In this document: positions 17,590 through 25,655 of the stretch, in pieces
Numbering within the stretch: position 1 is the stretch's first letter
Layout of the letters: each line of letters opens with the position of its first letter
Assembly: GCF_900585905.1 (NCBI RefSeq)
Contig: NZ_UTVH01000076.1
Span: 62,001-126,000, forward strand
Reading direction: 5' to 3'
Length of the DNA: 64,000 bases
Source of the DNA: Pseudomonas viridiflava
GTDB taxonomy: Bacteria; Pseudomonadota; Gammaproteobacteria; Pseudomonadales; Pseudomonadaceae
Notes under the pieces: generated by a model
Seen by the model: only the letters and a program-made list of their open reading frames with translations
The model's database searches: none
What the model was told of the DNA's origin: nothing
Program-made: the position numbers and the translations under genes

Positions 17590-19734
17590 TCACGATATCT
17601 CCCGCCGAAACGGCGGCAGTGCATTCAGAATCGCCTTGCCATAGCGCTGCGTCACCACGCGCCGATCCAGGAGGGTGATGGTGCCGCGGTCCTCTTCTGT
17701 GCGCAGCAGCCGTCCGCAGGCCTGAACCAGGCGCAGGGAAGCGTCGGGCACGGCGATTTCCATGAACGGGTTGCCGCCCCGTGCTTCGATCCACTCGGCC
17801 AGCGCGGCTTCGACCGGGTCATCCGGTACGGCAAAGGGGATCTTGGCGATTACCACGTGCTCGCAATAGGCACCCGGCAAGTCCACGCCTTCAGCGAAAC
17901 TGGCCAGCCCGAACAGTACGCTGGAATCCCCGCCGTCGACCCGGGCCTTGTGCTTGTTGAGGGTTTCCTGTTTGGACAGGTTGCCCTGGATGAACACCTG
18001 CTTGCGCCAGTCGCGATCCAGGCCGTCGAATACGTCCTGCATCTGCTTGCGCGAAGAAAACAGCACCAGCGTGCCGCGTGAACCTTCCACCAGCGTCGGC
18101 AGCTCGCGGATGATGGCCGCCGTATGCGCCACGGAGTCCCGAGGGTCGGCCTTGAGGTCCGGCACCCGCAGCACCCCGGCATCGGCATGATGAAAGGGGC
18201 TGGGCACCACGGCCGTGACCGCCACCTTGGGCAGCCCGGCACGCATGCGGTAGCGGTCGAACTTGCCCAGTGCAGTCAGCGTGGCCGAGGTCACCAGTGC
18301 GCCGTAAGCCACGTTCCATAAATTGCGTCGCAGCATTTCCGCCGCCAGGATCGGACTGGCGTTGACTTCGATGTCGAACAACGCACCGCTGTCGGCCAGG
18401 GTCAGCCAGCGCGCCATGGGCGGGCTGTCTTCGGGGTCCTCGGCGGTGAAGGCTGTCCACAGTTCCCAGTTGCCATGGGCACGGGCCAGCAGGCTGCCGA
18501 ACAACGGGTACCATTCTTCTGCCTGGTGGCTGGCGATGCCAATGTTGACCTCGCCGTCCATGCCTTCCTTGAGCAGCTCGGCCAGGCGGGTAAACAGGTC
18601 ATCGAGCCGGGCAAAGCCCTTTTTCAGCTCGATGCCCATCTCGCGAATATGTTCGGGTACCACGCCGCCGATGAAACGATGACGCGGGCGCTCGCGGCCC
18701 TGCATGTCTTCTCCGGCGCGGAAGTCAGCCAGTTGCTCACAGGCGCTGAACATGAACTGCTGCTGCGCCTTGATTTCACGTGCCAGCTCAGGGACTTGCT
18801 CAATCAGCTTGCCAAGGTCGCCGGGCAGCGGGTGCTGGGCCAGCAGCTTGGCCAGGTTCTTGGCGGTCTGTTCCAGCCAGTCGGCGGTGGAGCGCAGACG
18901 CGTGTAATGGGCGAAGTGGCCGATGGCCTTGTCCGGCAAGTGATGGCCTTCGTCGAACACGTACAGCGTGTCCCGCGGATCAGGCAGGACCGCACCGCCG
19001 CCCAGCGCCAGATCAGCGAGGACCATGTCATGGTTGGTGACAATGACGTCGACCTTGCCCATGCCTTCGCGGGCCTTGTAAAAGGCGCACTGCTGAAAGT
19101 TGGGGCAATGCCGGTTGGTGCACTGGCTGTGGTCGGTGGTCAGGCGTGCCCAGTCCTGATCTTCCAGCGCCTGGGGCCAGCTGTCGCGGTCGCCGTCCCA
19201 TTTGTTGCCGGCGAGTTTGTCGAGCATGCTGGTGAACAGCTTCTGGCTGGCCTCGTCGACCTCGATCCTGAAGCCTTCTTCTTCGAACAGTTGCGCGGTG
19301 GCGTTGCTGGCATCACCTTCCTGCAGCAGCATGTCCAGTTTGGACAGGCACATGTAGCGGCCACGCCCCTTGGCCAGGGCGAACGTGAAATTGAGCCCGC
19401 TGTTGCGCATCAGGTCAGGCAGGTCCTTGTGGACGATCTGCTCCTGCAGGGCGACGGTGGCAGTGGCGATGACCAGCCGCTTGCCCGCGAGTTTCGCTGT
19501 CGGGATCGCGGCGATGGCGTAGGCTACGGTCTTGCCGGTACCGGTGCCGGCCTCAACCGCCACCACTGCGGGGTCGCTGCTGCGGCGTCCTTCTTCATCG
19601 GTTTCGATGGCACCCAGCACCTTGGCCACTTCGGCGATCATCAAACGCTGGCCATAGCGCGGCTTGAGGCTCTTGGCTTCGAGGAAACGCGAGTAGGCGC
19701 CCTGGATCTGGGATTTGAGTTCGTTACTGATCAT
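17590..19734 (-). CDS. dinG: ATP-dependent DNA helicase DinG
   Basis: XPD-like iron-sulfur helicase of 714 residues, close to the E. coli length (716). Walker A EAGTGTGKT (61-69); four candidate cluster cysteines C129, C205, C210 and C216; DEGH box at 261-264; a late helicase motif VQACGRLLRTEEDRG. It unwinds 5'-tailed DNA, D-loops and R-loops, helping replication through transcribed genes. The start is ATG at 19734; the same frame stays open far upstream (to 20154) but that extension is antisense to the CopD-like gene and is rejected. No obvious LexA box was seen upstream. Confidence 0.94.
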   Translation of the reverse strand: MISNELKSQIQGAYSRFLEAKSLKPRYGQRLMIAEVAKVLGAIETDEEGRRSSDPAVVAVEAGTGTGKTVAYAIAAIPTAKLAGKRLVIATATVALQEQIVHKDLPDLMRNSGLNFTFALAKGRGRYMCLSKLDMLLQEGDASNATAQLFEEEGFRIEVDEASQKLFTSMLDKLAGNKWDGDRDSWPQALEDQDWARLTTDHSQCTNRHCPNFQQCAFYKAREGMGKVDVIVTNHDMVLADLALGGGAVLPDPRDTLYVFDEGHHLPDKAIGHFAHYTRLRSTADWLEQTAKNLAKLLAQHPLPGDLGKLIEQVPELAREIKAQQQFMFSACEQLADFRAGEDMQGRERPRHRFIGGVVPEHIREMGIELKKGFARLDDLFTRLAELLKEGMDGEVNIGIASHQAEEWYPLFGSLLARAHGNWELWTAFTAEDPEDSPPMARWLTLADSGALFDIEVNASPILAAEMLRRNLWNVAYGALVTSATLTALGKFDRYRMRAGLPKVAVTAVVPSPFHHADAGVLRVPDLKADPRDSVAHTAAIIRELPTLVEGSRGTLVLFSSRKQMQDVFDGLDRDWRKQVFIQGNLSKQETLNKHKARVDGGDSSVLFGLASFAEGVDLPGAYCEHVVIAKIPFAVPDDPVEAALAEWIEARGGNPFMEIAVPDASLRLVQACGRLLRTEEDRGTITLLDRRVVTQRYGKAILNALPPFRREIS

Positions 19735-19842
19735 GGCTTCGGCGCTGGGAAAACTGACTGAAAGTGCTGGATAAATTCTCAGTAGTCCTGAGAGGCGGCT
19801 ATCATACCGCGCAAATTCCATCTGCGCAGAACGGAGTACCCG

Positions 19843-20307
19843 ATGACCACTTTTTCCCTGGTCTACACGCTGCATCTCCTCGCCGCTCTGGTCTGGGTGG
19901 GCGGCATGTTCTTCATCTGGATGATCGTGCGACCGGCGGTCGTTGCCGCCCTGCAGGGCCCGGCCAGGCTGCAGCTCTGGTTGCAGATACTGCCGCGCTT
20001 TTTTACCTGGGTGTGGGTCGCGGTGGTGCTGCTGCCGATCACTGGCGTGGGAATGATCCAGTTGCAATTCACCAGTTTCGACACCGCGCCGCGCTACGTG
20101 CAGGTGATGATCGGCCTGTACGTGGTGATGACGGCGCTGTTCATGCGCGTGCATTCATTGCTGTTGCCGGAGCTGCGCCAGGCAGTGCAGGCCGAACAAT
20201 GGCCCGAGGGGGTCGCCGTGCTGGGCCGGATGCGGCGGATGATGGCGGTCAATCTGGTACTGGGTCTGGCGGTGGTCGCCATTGCCGCTGCGCGTCCCGG
20301 TTTTTGA
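19843..20307 (+). CDS. CopD-like integral membrane protein
   Basis: 154 residues with four predicted transmembrane helices, beginning HLLAALVWVGGMFF, the conserved first helix of CopD/DUF4149-like proteins with a histidine (H11) and a tryptophan. Helix 3 contains MIGLYVVMTALFMRVH. The family is associated with copper resistance or haem-type ligands, but no copper genes are nearby, so function is open. Divergent from dinG (108 bases). Confidence 0.8.
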   Translation: MTTFSLVYTLHLLAALVWVGGMFFIWMIVRPAVVAALQGPARLQLWLQILPRFFTWVWVAVVLLPITGVGMIQLQFTSFDTAPRYVQVMIGLYVVMTALFMRVHSLLLPELRQAVQAEQWPEGVAVLGRMRRMMAVNLVLGLAVVAIAAARPGF

Positions 20308-20398
20308 GCGAGTGGTCGATTCACAAACGGCGCAATCGCTGAAACAATGCGCGCCATTTTCACTCAGCTCATTCAATCACTTAAAGCGGGAGTCAGCG

Positions 20399-21547
20399 GT
20401 GCAGATTCAGGGGCATTACGAGCTTGAATTCGAGGCGGTTCGCGAAGCCTTTGCGACGCTGTTCGAGGACCCTCAGGAGCGCGGCGCAGCGCTGTGCATT
20501 CAGGTCGGCGGTGAAACCGTGGTCGATCTCTGGGCCGGTACCGCCGACAAGGACGGTGCCCAGGCCTGGCACACAGATACCATCGCCAATCTGTTTTCCT
20601 GCACCAAGCCTTTCGCGGCGGTTACCGTTCTGCAACTGGTGGGGGAGGGCAAGCTTGCCCTTGATGAACCCGTGGCCAGGATCTGGCCCGAGTTTGCCCA
20701 GGCAGGCAAGGCGGCGATCACCCTGCGTCAGTTGCTGTGCCATCAGGCAGGGCTGCCGGCGGTGCGCGACATGCTTCCCGCCGAAGCGCTTTACGACTGG
20801 CCGTTGATGACGCAGACCCTGGCCGCTGAGCAGCCCTGGTGGTCGCCGGGTCAGGACCATGGCTATGCCGCGATCACCTATGGCTGGCTGGTGGGCGAGG
20901 TATTGCGCCGTGCTGACGGCCGGGATCCGGGGGATGCCATCGCGGCCCGCGTGTCCCGGCCATTGGCGCTGGATTTCCATGTCGGGCTGGCCGACGCTGA
21001 ATTTCATCGCGTGGCGCACATTGCCCGCGGCAAAGGCAATGCCGGTGATGAGGCTGCCCAGCGGCTGCTGCAGACCACCCTGCGCGAACCCGCTTCCATG
21101 ACCGCGCGCGCCTTCACCAACCCGCCGTCAATCATGACCAGCACCAACAAGCCCGAGTGGCGGCGCATGCAGCAACCTGCTGCCAACGGGCATGGCAATG
21201 CCCGCAGCCTGGCCGGGTTCTACGCAGGGTTGCTTGATGGCAGCCTGCTGGAGCCTGAGTTGCTGGGGGAGATGACTCGCCAGCACAGTGCAGGCGATGA
21301 CAAGACACTGCTGACCCGCACGCGTTTCGGCCTGGGTTGCATGCTTGACCAGCCAACGCTGGCCAATGCCACGTACGGCCTGGGCGCCAAGGCATTCGGC
21401 CACCCCGGTGCAGGCGGATCGACCGGCTTCGCTGACCCCGAGCGCGACGTGGCGTTCGGCTTCGTCACCAACACACTGGGGCCCTATGTGCTGATGGACC
21501 CACGGGCGCAGAAGCTGGCGCGAATCCTCGGTGAGTGTTTGCGCTAA
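20399..21547 (+). CDS. Serine hydrolase of the beta-lactamase/EstB esterase family
   Basis: 382-residue class C beta-lactamase-like esterase. The SxxK motif is SCTK (S67, K70); the YxN-type tyrosine is in HGYAAITYGW; a late GHPGAGGSTGFAD segment corresponds to the third active-site element. No signal peptide, so probably cytoplasmic; activity on short-chain esters is expected from EstB relatives. The start chosen is GTG at 20399 with GGGAG upstream; a longer frame from 20282 overlaps the CopD-like gene and lacks conservation. PAO1 has a similar esterase between the dinG and pdxH regions. Confidence 0.85.
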   Translation: MQIQGHYELEFEAVREAFATLFEDPQERGAALCIQVGGETVVDLWAGTADKDGAQAWHTDTIANLFSCTKPFAAVTVLQLVGEGKLALDEPVARIWPEFAQAGKAAITLRQLLCHQAGLPAVRDMLPAEALYDWPLMTQTLAAEQPWWSPGQDHGYAAITYGWLVGEVLRRADGRDPGDAIAARVSRPLALDFHVGLADAEFHRVAHIARGKGNAGDEAAQRLLQTTLREPASMTARAFTNPPSIMTSTNKPEWRRMQQPAANGHGNARSLAGFYAGLLDGSLLEPELLGEMTRQHSAGDDKTLLTRTRFGLGCMLDQPTLANATYGLGAKAFGHPGAGGSTGFADPERDVAFGFVTNTLGPYVLMDPRAQKLARILGECLR

Positions 21548-21700
21548 GTTAACGCGATAAGTGCTTGTTTAATACCGACTGTCAGTTAATGGGTGTTGTA
21601 TGCAGCCGTGCGACGGTTTCTTTTTCCTAAGGCTGGTTTTTGCGTGTTATATGGGCGCTGCAACGTCTATTTTTTCTTTACCAATTTTTATGGGTCACCC

Positions 21701-22831
21701 ATGTCGTCCAATAAAAGCCTAGCAATCGCTCTTTGCATCGCCGTCACTGGCTGTGCGCAAACCCCTAATACTGACTCGGCCGATGCTGGCAACCACTGGT
21801 GGTCCTTTGGCGCCGACAAGCCTGCCAGCGCTGCCGCGTCTGCCTCGGCGCCAGCCCCTGCAGCCGCCAAGGCGCCAGAAGCCAAACCGGCCGCGTCGGT
21901 GGCTCAGGCCGACGGCGGCGCCAAGTGGTACTGGCCATTCGGTGCCAGCGACAGCACGCCAGCCAAAGCCGAGCCGGTGGCCAGCAAGCCCGCCGAGAAA
22001 AGCGTGCCGCCGCTGATCGCCAAGAACGAAACCGACACCAAGTGGTGGTGGCCGTTTGGTGACAGCGCCAAGAAGGATGAGGCTCAGGCTGCGCCGAAGA
22101 TTGACCCTAAAGTCACTCAGGCATGGCTGGATGACTACGAACCGCGCCTGCGTCTGGCGATCAAGGACAGCCCGTTCGAGCTGGAGCGTCGTGACGACCT
22201 GCTGGTGATCACTGCACCCGTGGACAGCTCGTTCAACCCGGACCGTCCGGCGATGTTGCTGCCAGTGACCCTGGGCCCTATCACGCGCCTGGCCAAGATT
22301 GTCGAAGGTGATCCGAAAACTGCAGTCCTGGTCCTGGGTCATGGCGACACCACCGGTGCGGCGCCTGCGAACCAGAAGATCAGCCAGGAACGTGCCCAGT
22401 CGATCGCGGCGATTTTTCGCCTCAGCGGCCTTGAGCGCAATCGCCTGAGCCTGCGCGGCATGGGTGCGGTCATGCCGCGTGCTGCCAACGACAGCGCTGA
22501 AGGGCGCAAGCTCAATCGTCGCGTGGAGATCATGATGACTCCACAGAACACCATGATCGCGCTGATGAGCAAGTATGCCTTGCCGCCATCGGCCAACATG
22601 GTCGCGACTCAGGACGTCAAACCCGCCGCTGCGCCTGTGGTGGCACCCGCTCCGGCCAAGGCTGCGCCAGCCAAAAAAGCTGCAGCCAAGGCACCCGCAA
22701 AGAAAGCCGTTGCCAGCAAGGCGCCTGCCAAGAAAGCTGCACCGGCGAAAAAGACCGCACCCGCCAAGGCTGCCCCTGCAAAGGCGGCAACGACGAAAAA
22801 GGCTGCCGCCACCGATCAGGCCAGCAACTGA
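21701..22831 (+). CDS. OmpA-family lipoprotein with WWxFG motifs and histone-H1-like tail
   Basis: 376-residue outer-membrane lipoprotein (lipobox AVTGC, C18). Layout: a Pro/Ala linker with three aromatic motifs (WWSFG 33-37, WYWPFG 76-81, WWWPFG 115-120); an OmpA C-like peptidoglycan-binding domain (about 165-285, with GHGDTTG and the NRRVEI signature at 272-277); and a C-terminal tail (about 306-370) of Ala/Lys/Pro repeats (PAKKAAAKAPAKKA) like AlgP or histone H1. The domain should anchor the outer membrane to peptidoglycan. PAO1 has an OmpA protein at the same place beside pdxH. The repetitive tail is likely prone to length variation. Confidence 0.87.
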   Translation: MSSNKSLAIALCIAVTGCAQTPNTDSADAGNHWWSFGADKPASAAASASAPAPAAAKAPEAKPAASVAQADGGAKWYWPFGASDSTPAKAEPVASKPAEKSVPPLIAKNETDTKWWWPFGDSAKKDEAQAAPKIDPKVTQAWLDDYEPRLRLAIKDSPFELERRDDLLVITAPVDSSFNPDRPAMLLPVTLGPITRLAKIVEGDPKTAVLVLGHGDTTGAAPANQKISQERAQSIAAIFRLSGLERNRLSLRGMGAVMPRAANDSAEGRKLNRRVEIMMTPQNTMIALMSKYALPPSANMVATQDVKPAAAPVVAPAPAKAAPAKKAAAKAPAKKAVASKAPAKKAAPAKKTAPAKAAPAKAATTKKAAATDQASN

Positions 22832-22847
22832 GCCGTTCGGCATGGGT

Positions 22848-22912
22848 CAGCCCGGCACCGGGCTGAAGTGATCCGGCCACCGACTGGCGCTCAGAAGCGT
22901 TGAGTCGGTGGC
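22848..22912 (+). promoter_or_regulatory. Two tandem hairpins between the OmpA-like gene and pdxH
   Basis: CAGCCCGG-CA-CCGGGCTG (22848-22865) is followed by GCCACCGACT ... AGTCGGTGGC (22876-22885 with 22903-22912), ending 26 bases before the pdxH start. No T run follows, so simple termination is unlikely; mRNA processing or stability, or a leader structure for pdxH, is possible. Confidence 0.5.
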
Positions 22913-22938
22913 TGACTGTCTCAACCGAGGAAGATGCC

Positions 22939-23586
22939 ATGACTCAGTCTCTGGCGGACATGCGCCGCGACTACACCCGCGACGGTTTGACCGAAAGCCA
23001 GGCTCCCGACGAGCCGTTCGCGTTGTTTCATCAATGGTTCGCCGAGGCGGTCAAAACCGAACAGGCGCCTGTCGAAGCCAACGCGATGACCCTGGCAACG
23101 GTGGACGAGCAGGGCCGCCCGCACTGTCGCATCCTGTTGCTCAAGGGGCTGGATCAGGACGGCTTTACCTTCTTCACCAACTACGACAGCGCCAAGGGCC
23201 AACAGCTGGCTGCACGACCTTTTGCGGCCATGACCTTTTTCTGGCCAGCCCTTGAGCGCCAGGTGCGCATCGAAGGGCGCGTAGTGAAAGTGACGCCTGC
23301 AGAGTCTGATGCCTACTATCAGGTGCGCCCGCTGGGCAGCCGTCTCGGCGCCTGGGCGTCGCCGCAGAGCCAGGTGATCAGTGATCGCGCCGAGCTTGAA
23401 GACATGGTCAAAAGCACTGAACAGCGTTTCCTCGACACTCAGCCGCATTGTCCCGAGCATTGGGGTGGCTATCGTCTGTTGCCGGAGCGCATCGAATTCT
23501 GGCAAGGGCGCTCCAGCCGTTTGCATGACCGCCTGAATTATTGTCTTGCCGGGGCGCGGTGGACGCGTGAACGCCTGGCGCCTTGA
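22939..23586 (+). CDS. pdxH: Pyridoxamine 5'-phosphate oxidase
   Basis: 215-residue FMN enzyme that oxidises pyridoxamine/pyridoxine 5'-phosphate to pyridoxal 5'-phosphate, the last step of vitamin B6 synthesis and salvage. Conserved segments: [20 protein letters not shown] (FMN/substrate site), [33 protein letters not shown] and the C-terminal [17 protein letters not shown] at 22939 has a GAGGAAG ribosome site. Full length; assignment is secure. Confidence 0.97.
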   Translation: MTQSLADMRRDYTRDGLTESQAPDEPFALFHQWFAEAVKTEQAPVEANAMTLATVDEQGRPHCRILLLKGLDQDGFTFFTNYDSAKGQQLAARPFAAMTFFWPALERQVRIEGRVVKVTPAESDAYYQVRPLGSRLGAWASPQSQVISDRAELEDMVKSTEQRFLDTQPHCPEHWGGYRLLPERIEFWQGRSSRLHDRLNYCLAGARWTRERLAP

Positions 23587-23740
23587 GTTGCCGGAATCTT
23601 GCGAGCCTTTTCGGGTCTGACGTTGAAGACCGGTGGGCGGCTGTATGTCGGCTGAATAAACACATATTAACAAGATGCGGCAGGTGACAGCGCGGATAGC
23701 GCGGAGTCTAATGAGCGCATGTTCTTCTGGAGATACCCCT

Positions 23741-24205
23741 ATGCGTAAGTCTGTTTTGCTGGCTGCGACATTCACTGCCATGACCATGACGCTGACTGGC
23801 TGCATGTCAAATCTGACCGGTGATTCCTATTCCCGTGACGAAGCCCGGACGGTGCAGACGGTTCGCCTGGGCACCATCGAATCCCTGCGACCAGTCAAGA
23901 TCGAAGGCAGCAAGACGCCTATCGGTGCCGGTGCTGGTGCGGTTGTTGGCGGTCTCGGCGGCAGCGCCATCGGCGGCGGGCGCGGCAGCATCGTCGCAGC
24001 GGTCATTGGCGCCGTTGCGGGCGGTCTGCTGGGTTCGGCCACTGAAGAAGGCCTGACTCGCACCCAGGGCGTTGAAATCACCGTGCGTGAAGATGACGGC
24101 TCGATGCGCGCCTACGTGCAGCAAGTTCAGGAAAACGAGATTTTCCGGGTGGGCGAGCGTGTGCGCGTGATGACGGTCAATGGCACCAGCCGCGTCTCTC
24201 ACTGA
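23741..24205 (+). CDS. SlyB/Pcp-like outer-membrane lipoprotein with glycine zipper
   Basis: 154 residues, lipobox TLTGC (C21). A glycine-zipper double transmembrane segment spans about 66-106 (GAGAGAVVGGLGGSAIGGG, then GAVAGGLLGSATEEG), followed by a C-terminal SH3-like strand region (QGVEITVREDDGSM). SlyB-type lipoproteins support outer-membrane integrity and are often PhoP/Mg2+ regulated; no PhoP box was identified. A strong terminator follows 35 bases after the stop. Confidence 0.88.
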   Translation: MRKSVLLAATFTAMTMTLTGCMSNLTGDSYSRDEARTVQTVRLGTIESLRPVKIEGSKTPIGAGAGAVVGGLGGSAIGGGRGSIVAAVIGAVAGGLLGSATEEGLTRTQGVEITVREDDGSMRAYVQQVQENEIFRVGERVRVMTVNGTSRVSH

Positions 24206-24239
24206 GGCAGGCGAGCCGGGCTGCAAAGCCCTCGAACCA

Positions 24240-24269
24240 AAAAAACCCGATCTCTGGATCGGGTTTTTT
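24240..24269. terminator. Bidirectional intrinsic terminator between slyB-like gene and nhaA
   Basis: 13-base perfect stem AAAAAACCCGATC / GATCGGGTTTTTT with a TCTG loop. The A and T tracts on both sides allow termination of both convergent genes. Confidence 0.92.
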
Positions 24270-24284
24270 GTTTTTACAGTGCGT

Positions 24285-25463
24285 TCAGCCTTGTGGCGCT
24301 TTTCGGCTGCTGGCCGCCATCACCGCGTAGCCGATCAGCGCTGCCAGGATCGATCCGGTCAGAATGCCCATGCGGTCGGCGCCAGCGTAGGCGCTACTGG
24401 CCGGATCGTAAGCCAGCGAACCGACAAACAGGCTCATGGTGAAGCCAATTCCGCAGAGGATCGACACCCCTAGTACCTGACCCCAGTTGGCCCCGCCGGG
24501 CAGCTTCGCCACACCGATGCGAATGGCGATCCAGGTGAGGCCGAACACGCCGAGGGTCTTGCCCACCAGCAGGCCCGCAGCGATACCCATGGGCACCGCG
24601 TGGGTGAAGCTCTGCAGGGTAACGCCGGTTAACGACACCCCCGCATTGGCGAACGCAAACAGCGGCAGAATGGCGTAGGCCACCCAGGGATGCAGGGCAT
24701 GTTCCAGCGTCAGCAGCGGCGACTGTGTGATCCCCGCGCGCAGAGGGATGCAGAACGCCAGGACCACGCCAGCCAGCGTTGCATGCACGCCACTTTTAAG
24801 CACGCACACCCAGAGCACCAGCCCAATCAACAGGTAGGGCGCCAGCCTGTGCACGCCCAAACGGTTCATCGTGATCAACGCCACGATCGAAGCTGCGGCC
24901 ACGATCAGCGATAACGTCGACAATTCGCCGGAATAGAACAGCGCGATGACGATGATCGCACCCAGGTCATCAATGATCGCCAGTGTCATCAGAAACAGCT
25001 TGAGTGACACCGGCACGCGCTTGCCCAGCAAGGCGAGGACGCCCAAGGCGAAAGCGATGTCGGTGGCCATGGGGATCGCCCAGCCAGTCATCGCCTCGGC
25101 GTCGCCCTGGTTCAGTGCCCAGAAGACCAGCGCGGGCACCACCATGCCGCCAACCGCTGCAGTGCCCGGCAGGATGATCTGTGAAGGGCGGGAAAGATGC
25201 CCCTCCAGCACCTCGCGCTTGACCTCAAGGCCGATCAGCAGGAAGAACAACGCCATCATGCCGTCGTTGATCCACAGCAGCAGCGGTTTGGCGATTGTGA
25301 GGGCGCCGATCTGGGCCACGACCGGCACTTCGAGGAAGGCGTTGTAGAGCCACGACAAGGGCGAGTTGTTGATAATCAGCGCCAGGGCGGCGGCAGCGAT
25401 CAGTAACAGACCGCCTGCTGCCTCCAGCTGAAAAAAACGAATGACAGTGCTACGCAGCGGCAA
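24285..25463 (-). CDS. nhaA: Na+/H+ antiporter NhaA
   Basis: 392-residue inner-membrane antiporter with about 12 hydrophobic segments. Family fingerprints: [27 protein letters not shown] and the paired transport aspartates in AIIDDLGAI. It exchanges external protons for cytoplasmic sodium at alkaline pH. Full length with ATG at 25463. It converges with the SlyB-like gene at a shared terminator. Confidence 0.95.
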   Translation of the reverse strand: MPLRSTVIRFFQLEAAGGLLLIAAAALALIINNSPLSWLYNAFLEVPVVAQIGALTIAKPLLLWINDGMMALFFLLIGLEVKREVLEGHLSRPSQIILPGTAAVGGMVVPALVFWALNQGDAEAMTGWAIPMATDIAFALGVLALLGKRVPVSLKLFLMTLAIIDDLGAIIVIALFYSGELSTLSLIVAAASIVALITMNRLGVHRLAPYLLIGLVLWVCVLKSGVHATLAGVVLAFCIPLRAGITQSPLLTLEHALHPWVAYAILPLFAFANAGVSLTGVTLQSFTHAVPMGIAAGLLVGKTLGVFGLTWIAIRIGVAKLPGGANWGQVLGVSILCGIGFTMSLFVGSLAYDPASSAYAGADRMGILTGSILAALIGYAVMAASSRKAPQG

Positions 25464-25499
25464 GGTTCGCGCTCCTGGGATGCAAAAGGAGCGACACCC

Positions 25500-25600
25500 T
25501 AACCCGGTCTTTGCGCAGTTAAAACAAAAGTTATATTCGTTTTTGTTCTAAGCAAAATAACTAAGTTAGAGTATTTCCAAGTCTGTCAGCACTCTTACTT
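25500..25600. promoter_or_regulatory. AT-rich stretch with inverted repeat upstream of nhaA
   Basis: A markedly AT-rich block in the 192-base gap between nhaA and the FAD gene. It has AACAAAA ... TTTTTGTT (about 25523-25549) and TTCGTTTTTGTTCTAAGC, AT-rich words like those I associate with sulfur-starvation promoters of pseudomonads. It may be the nhaA promoter region read on the minus strand; on the plus strand no gene follows. Low certainty. Confidence 0.3.
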
Positions 25601-25655
25601 TTACTCGTCAGTGGCGTCTTTTTATGGTGTAGGAAATATCGCTAGTTGTCCTGAA

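Noticed and set aside
19735..20154. N-terminal extension of DinG by 140 codons
   Set aside because: It is antisense to the CopD-like gene, rich in His/Gln, and DinG has its normal length from ATG 19734.
21593..21700. Earlier start for the OmpA-like lipoprotein
   Set aside because: Would bury the lipobox at residue 54; ATG 21701 gives a proper lipoprotein signal.
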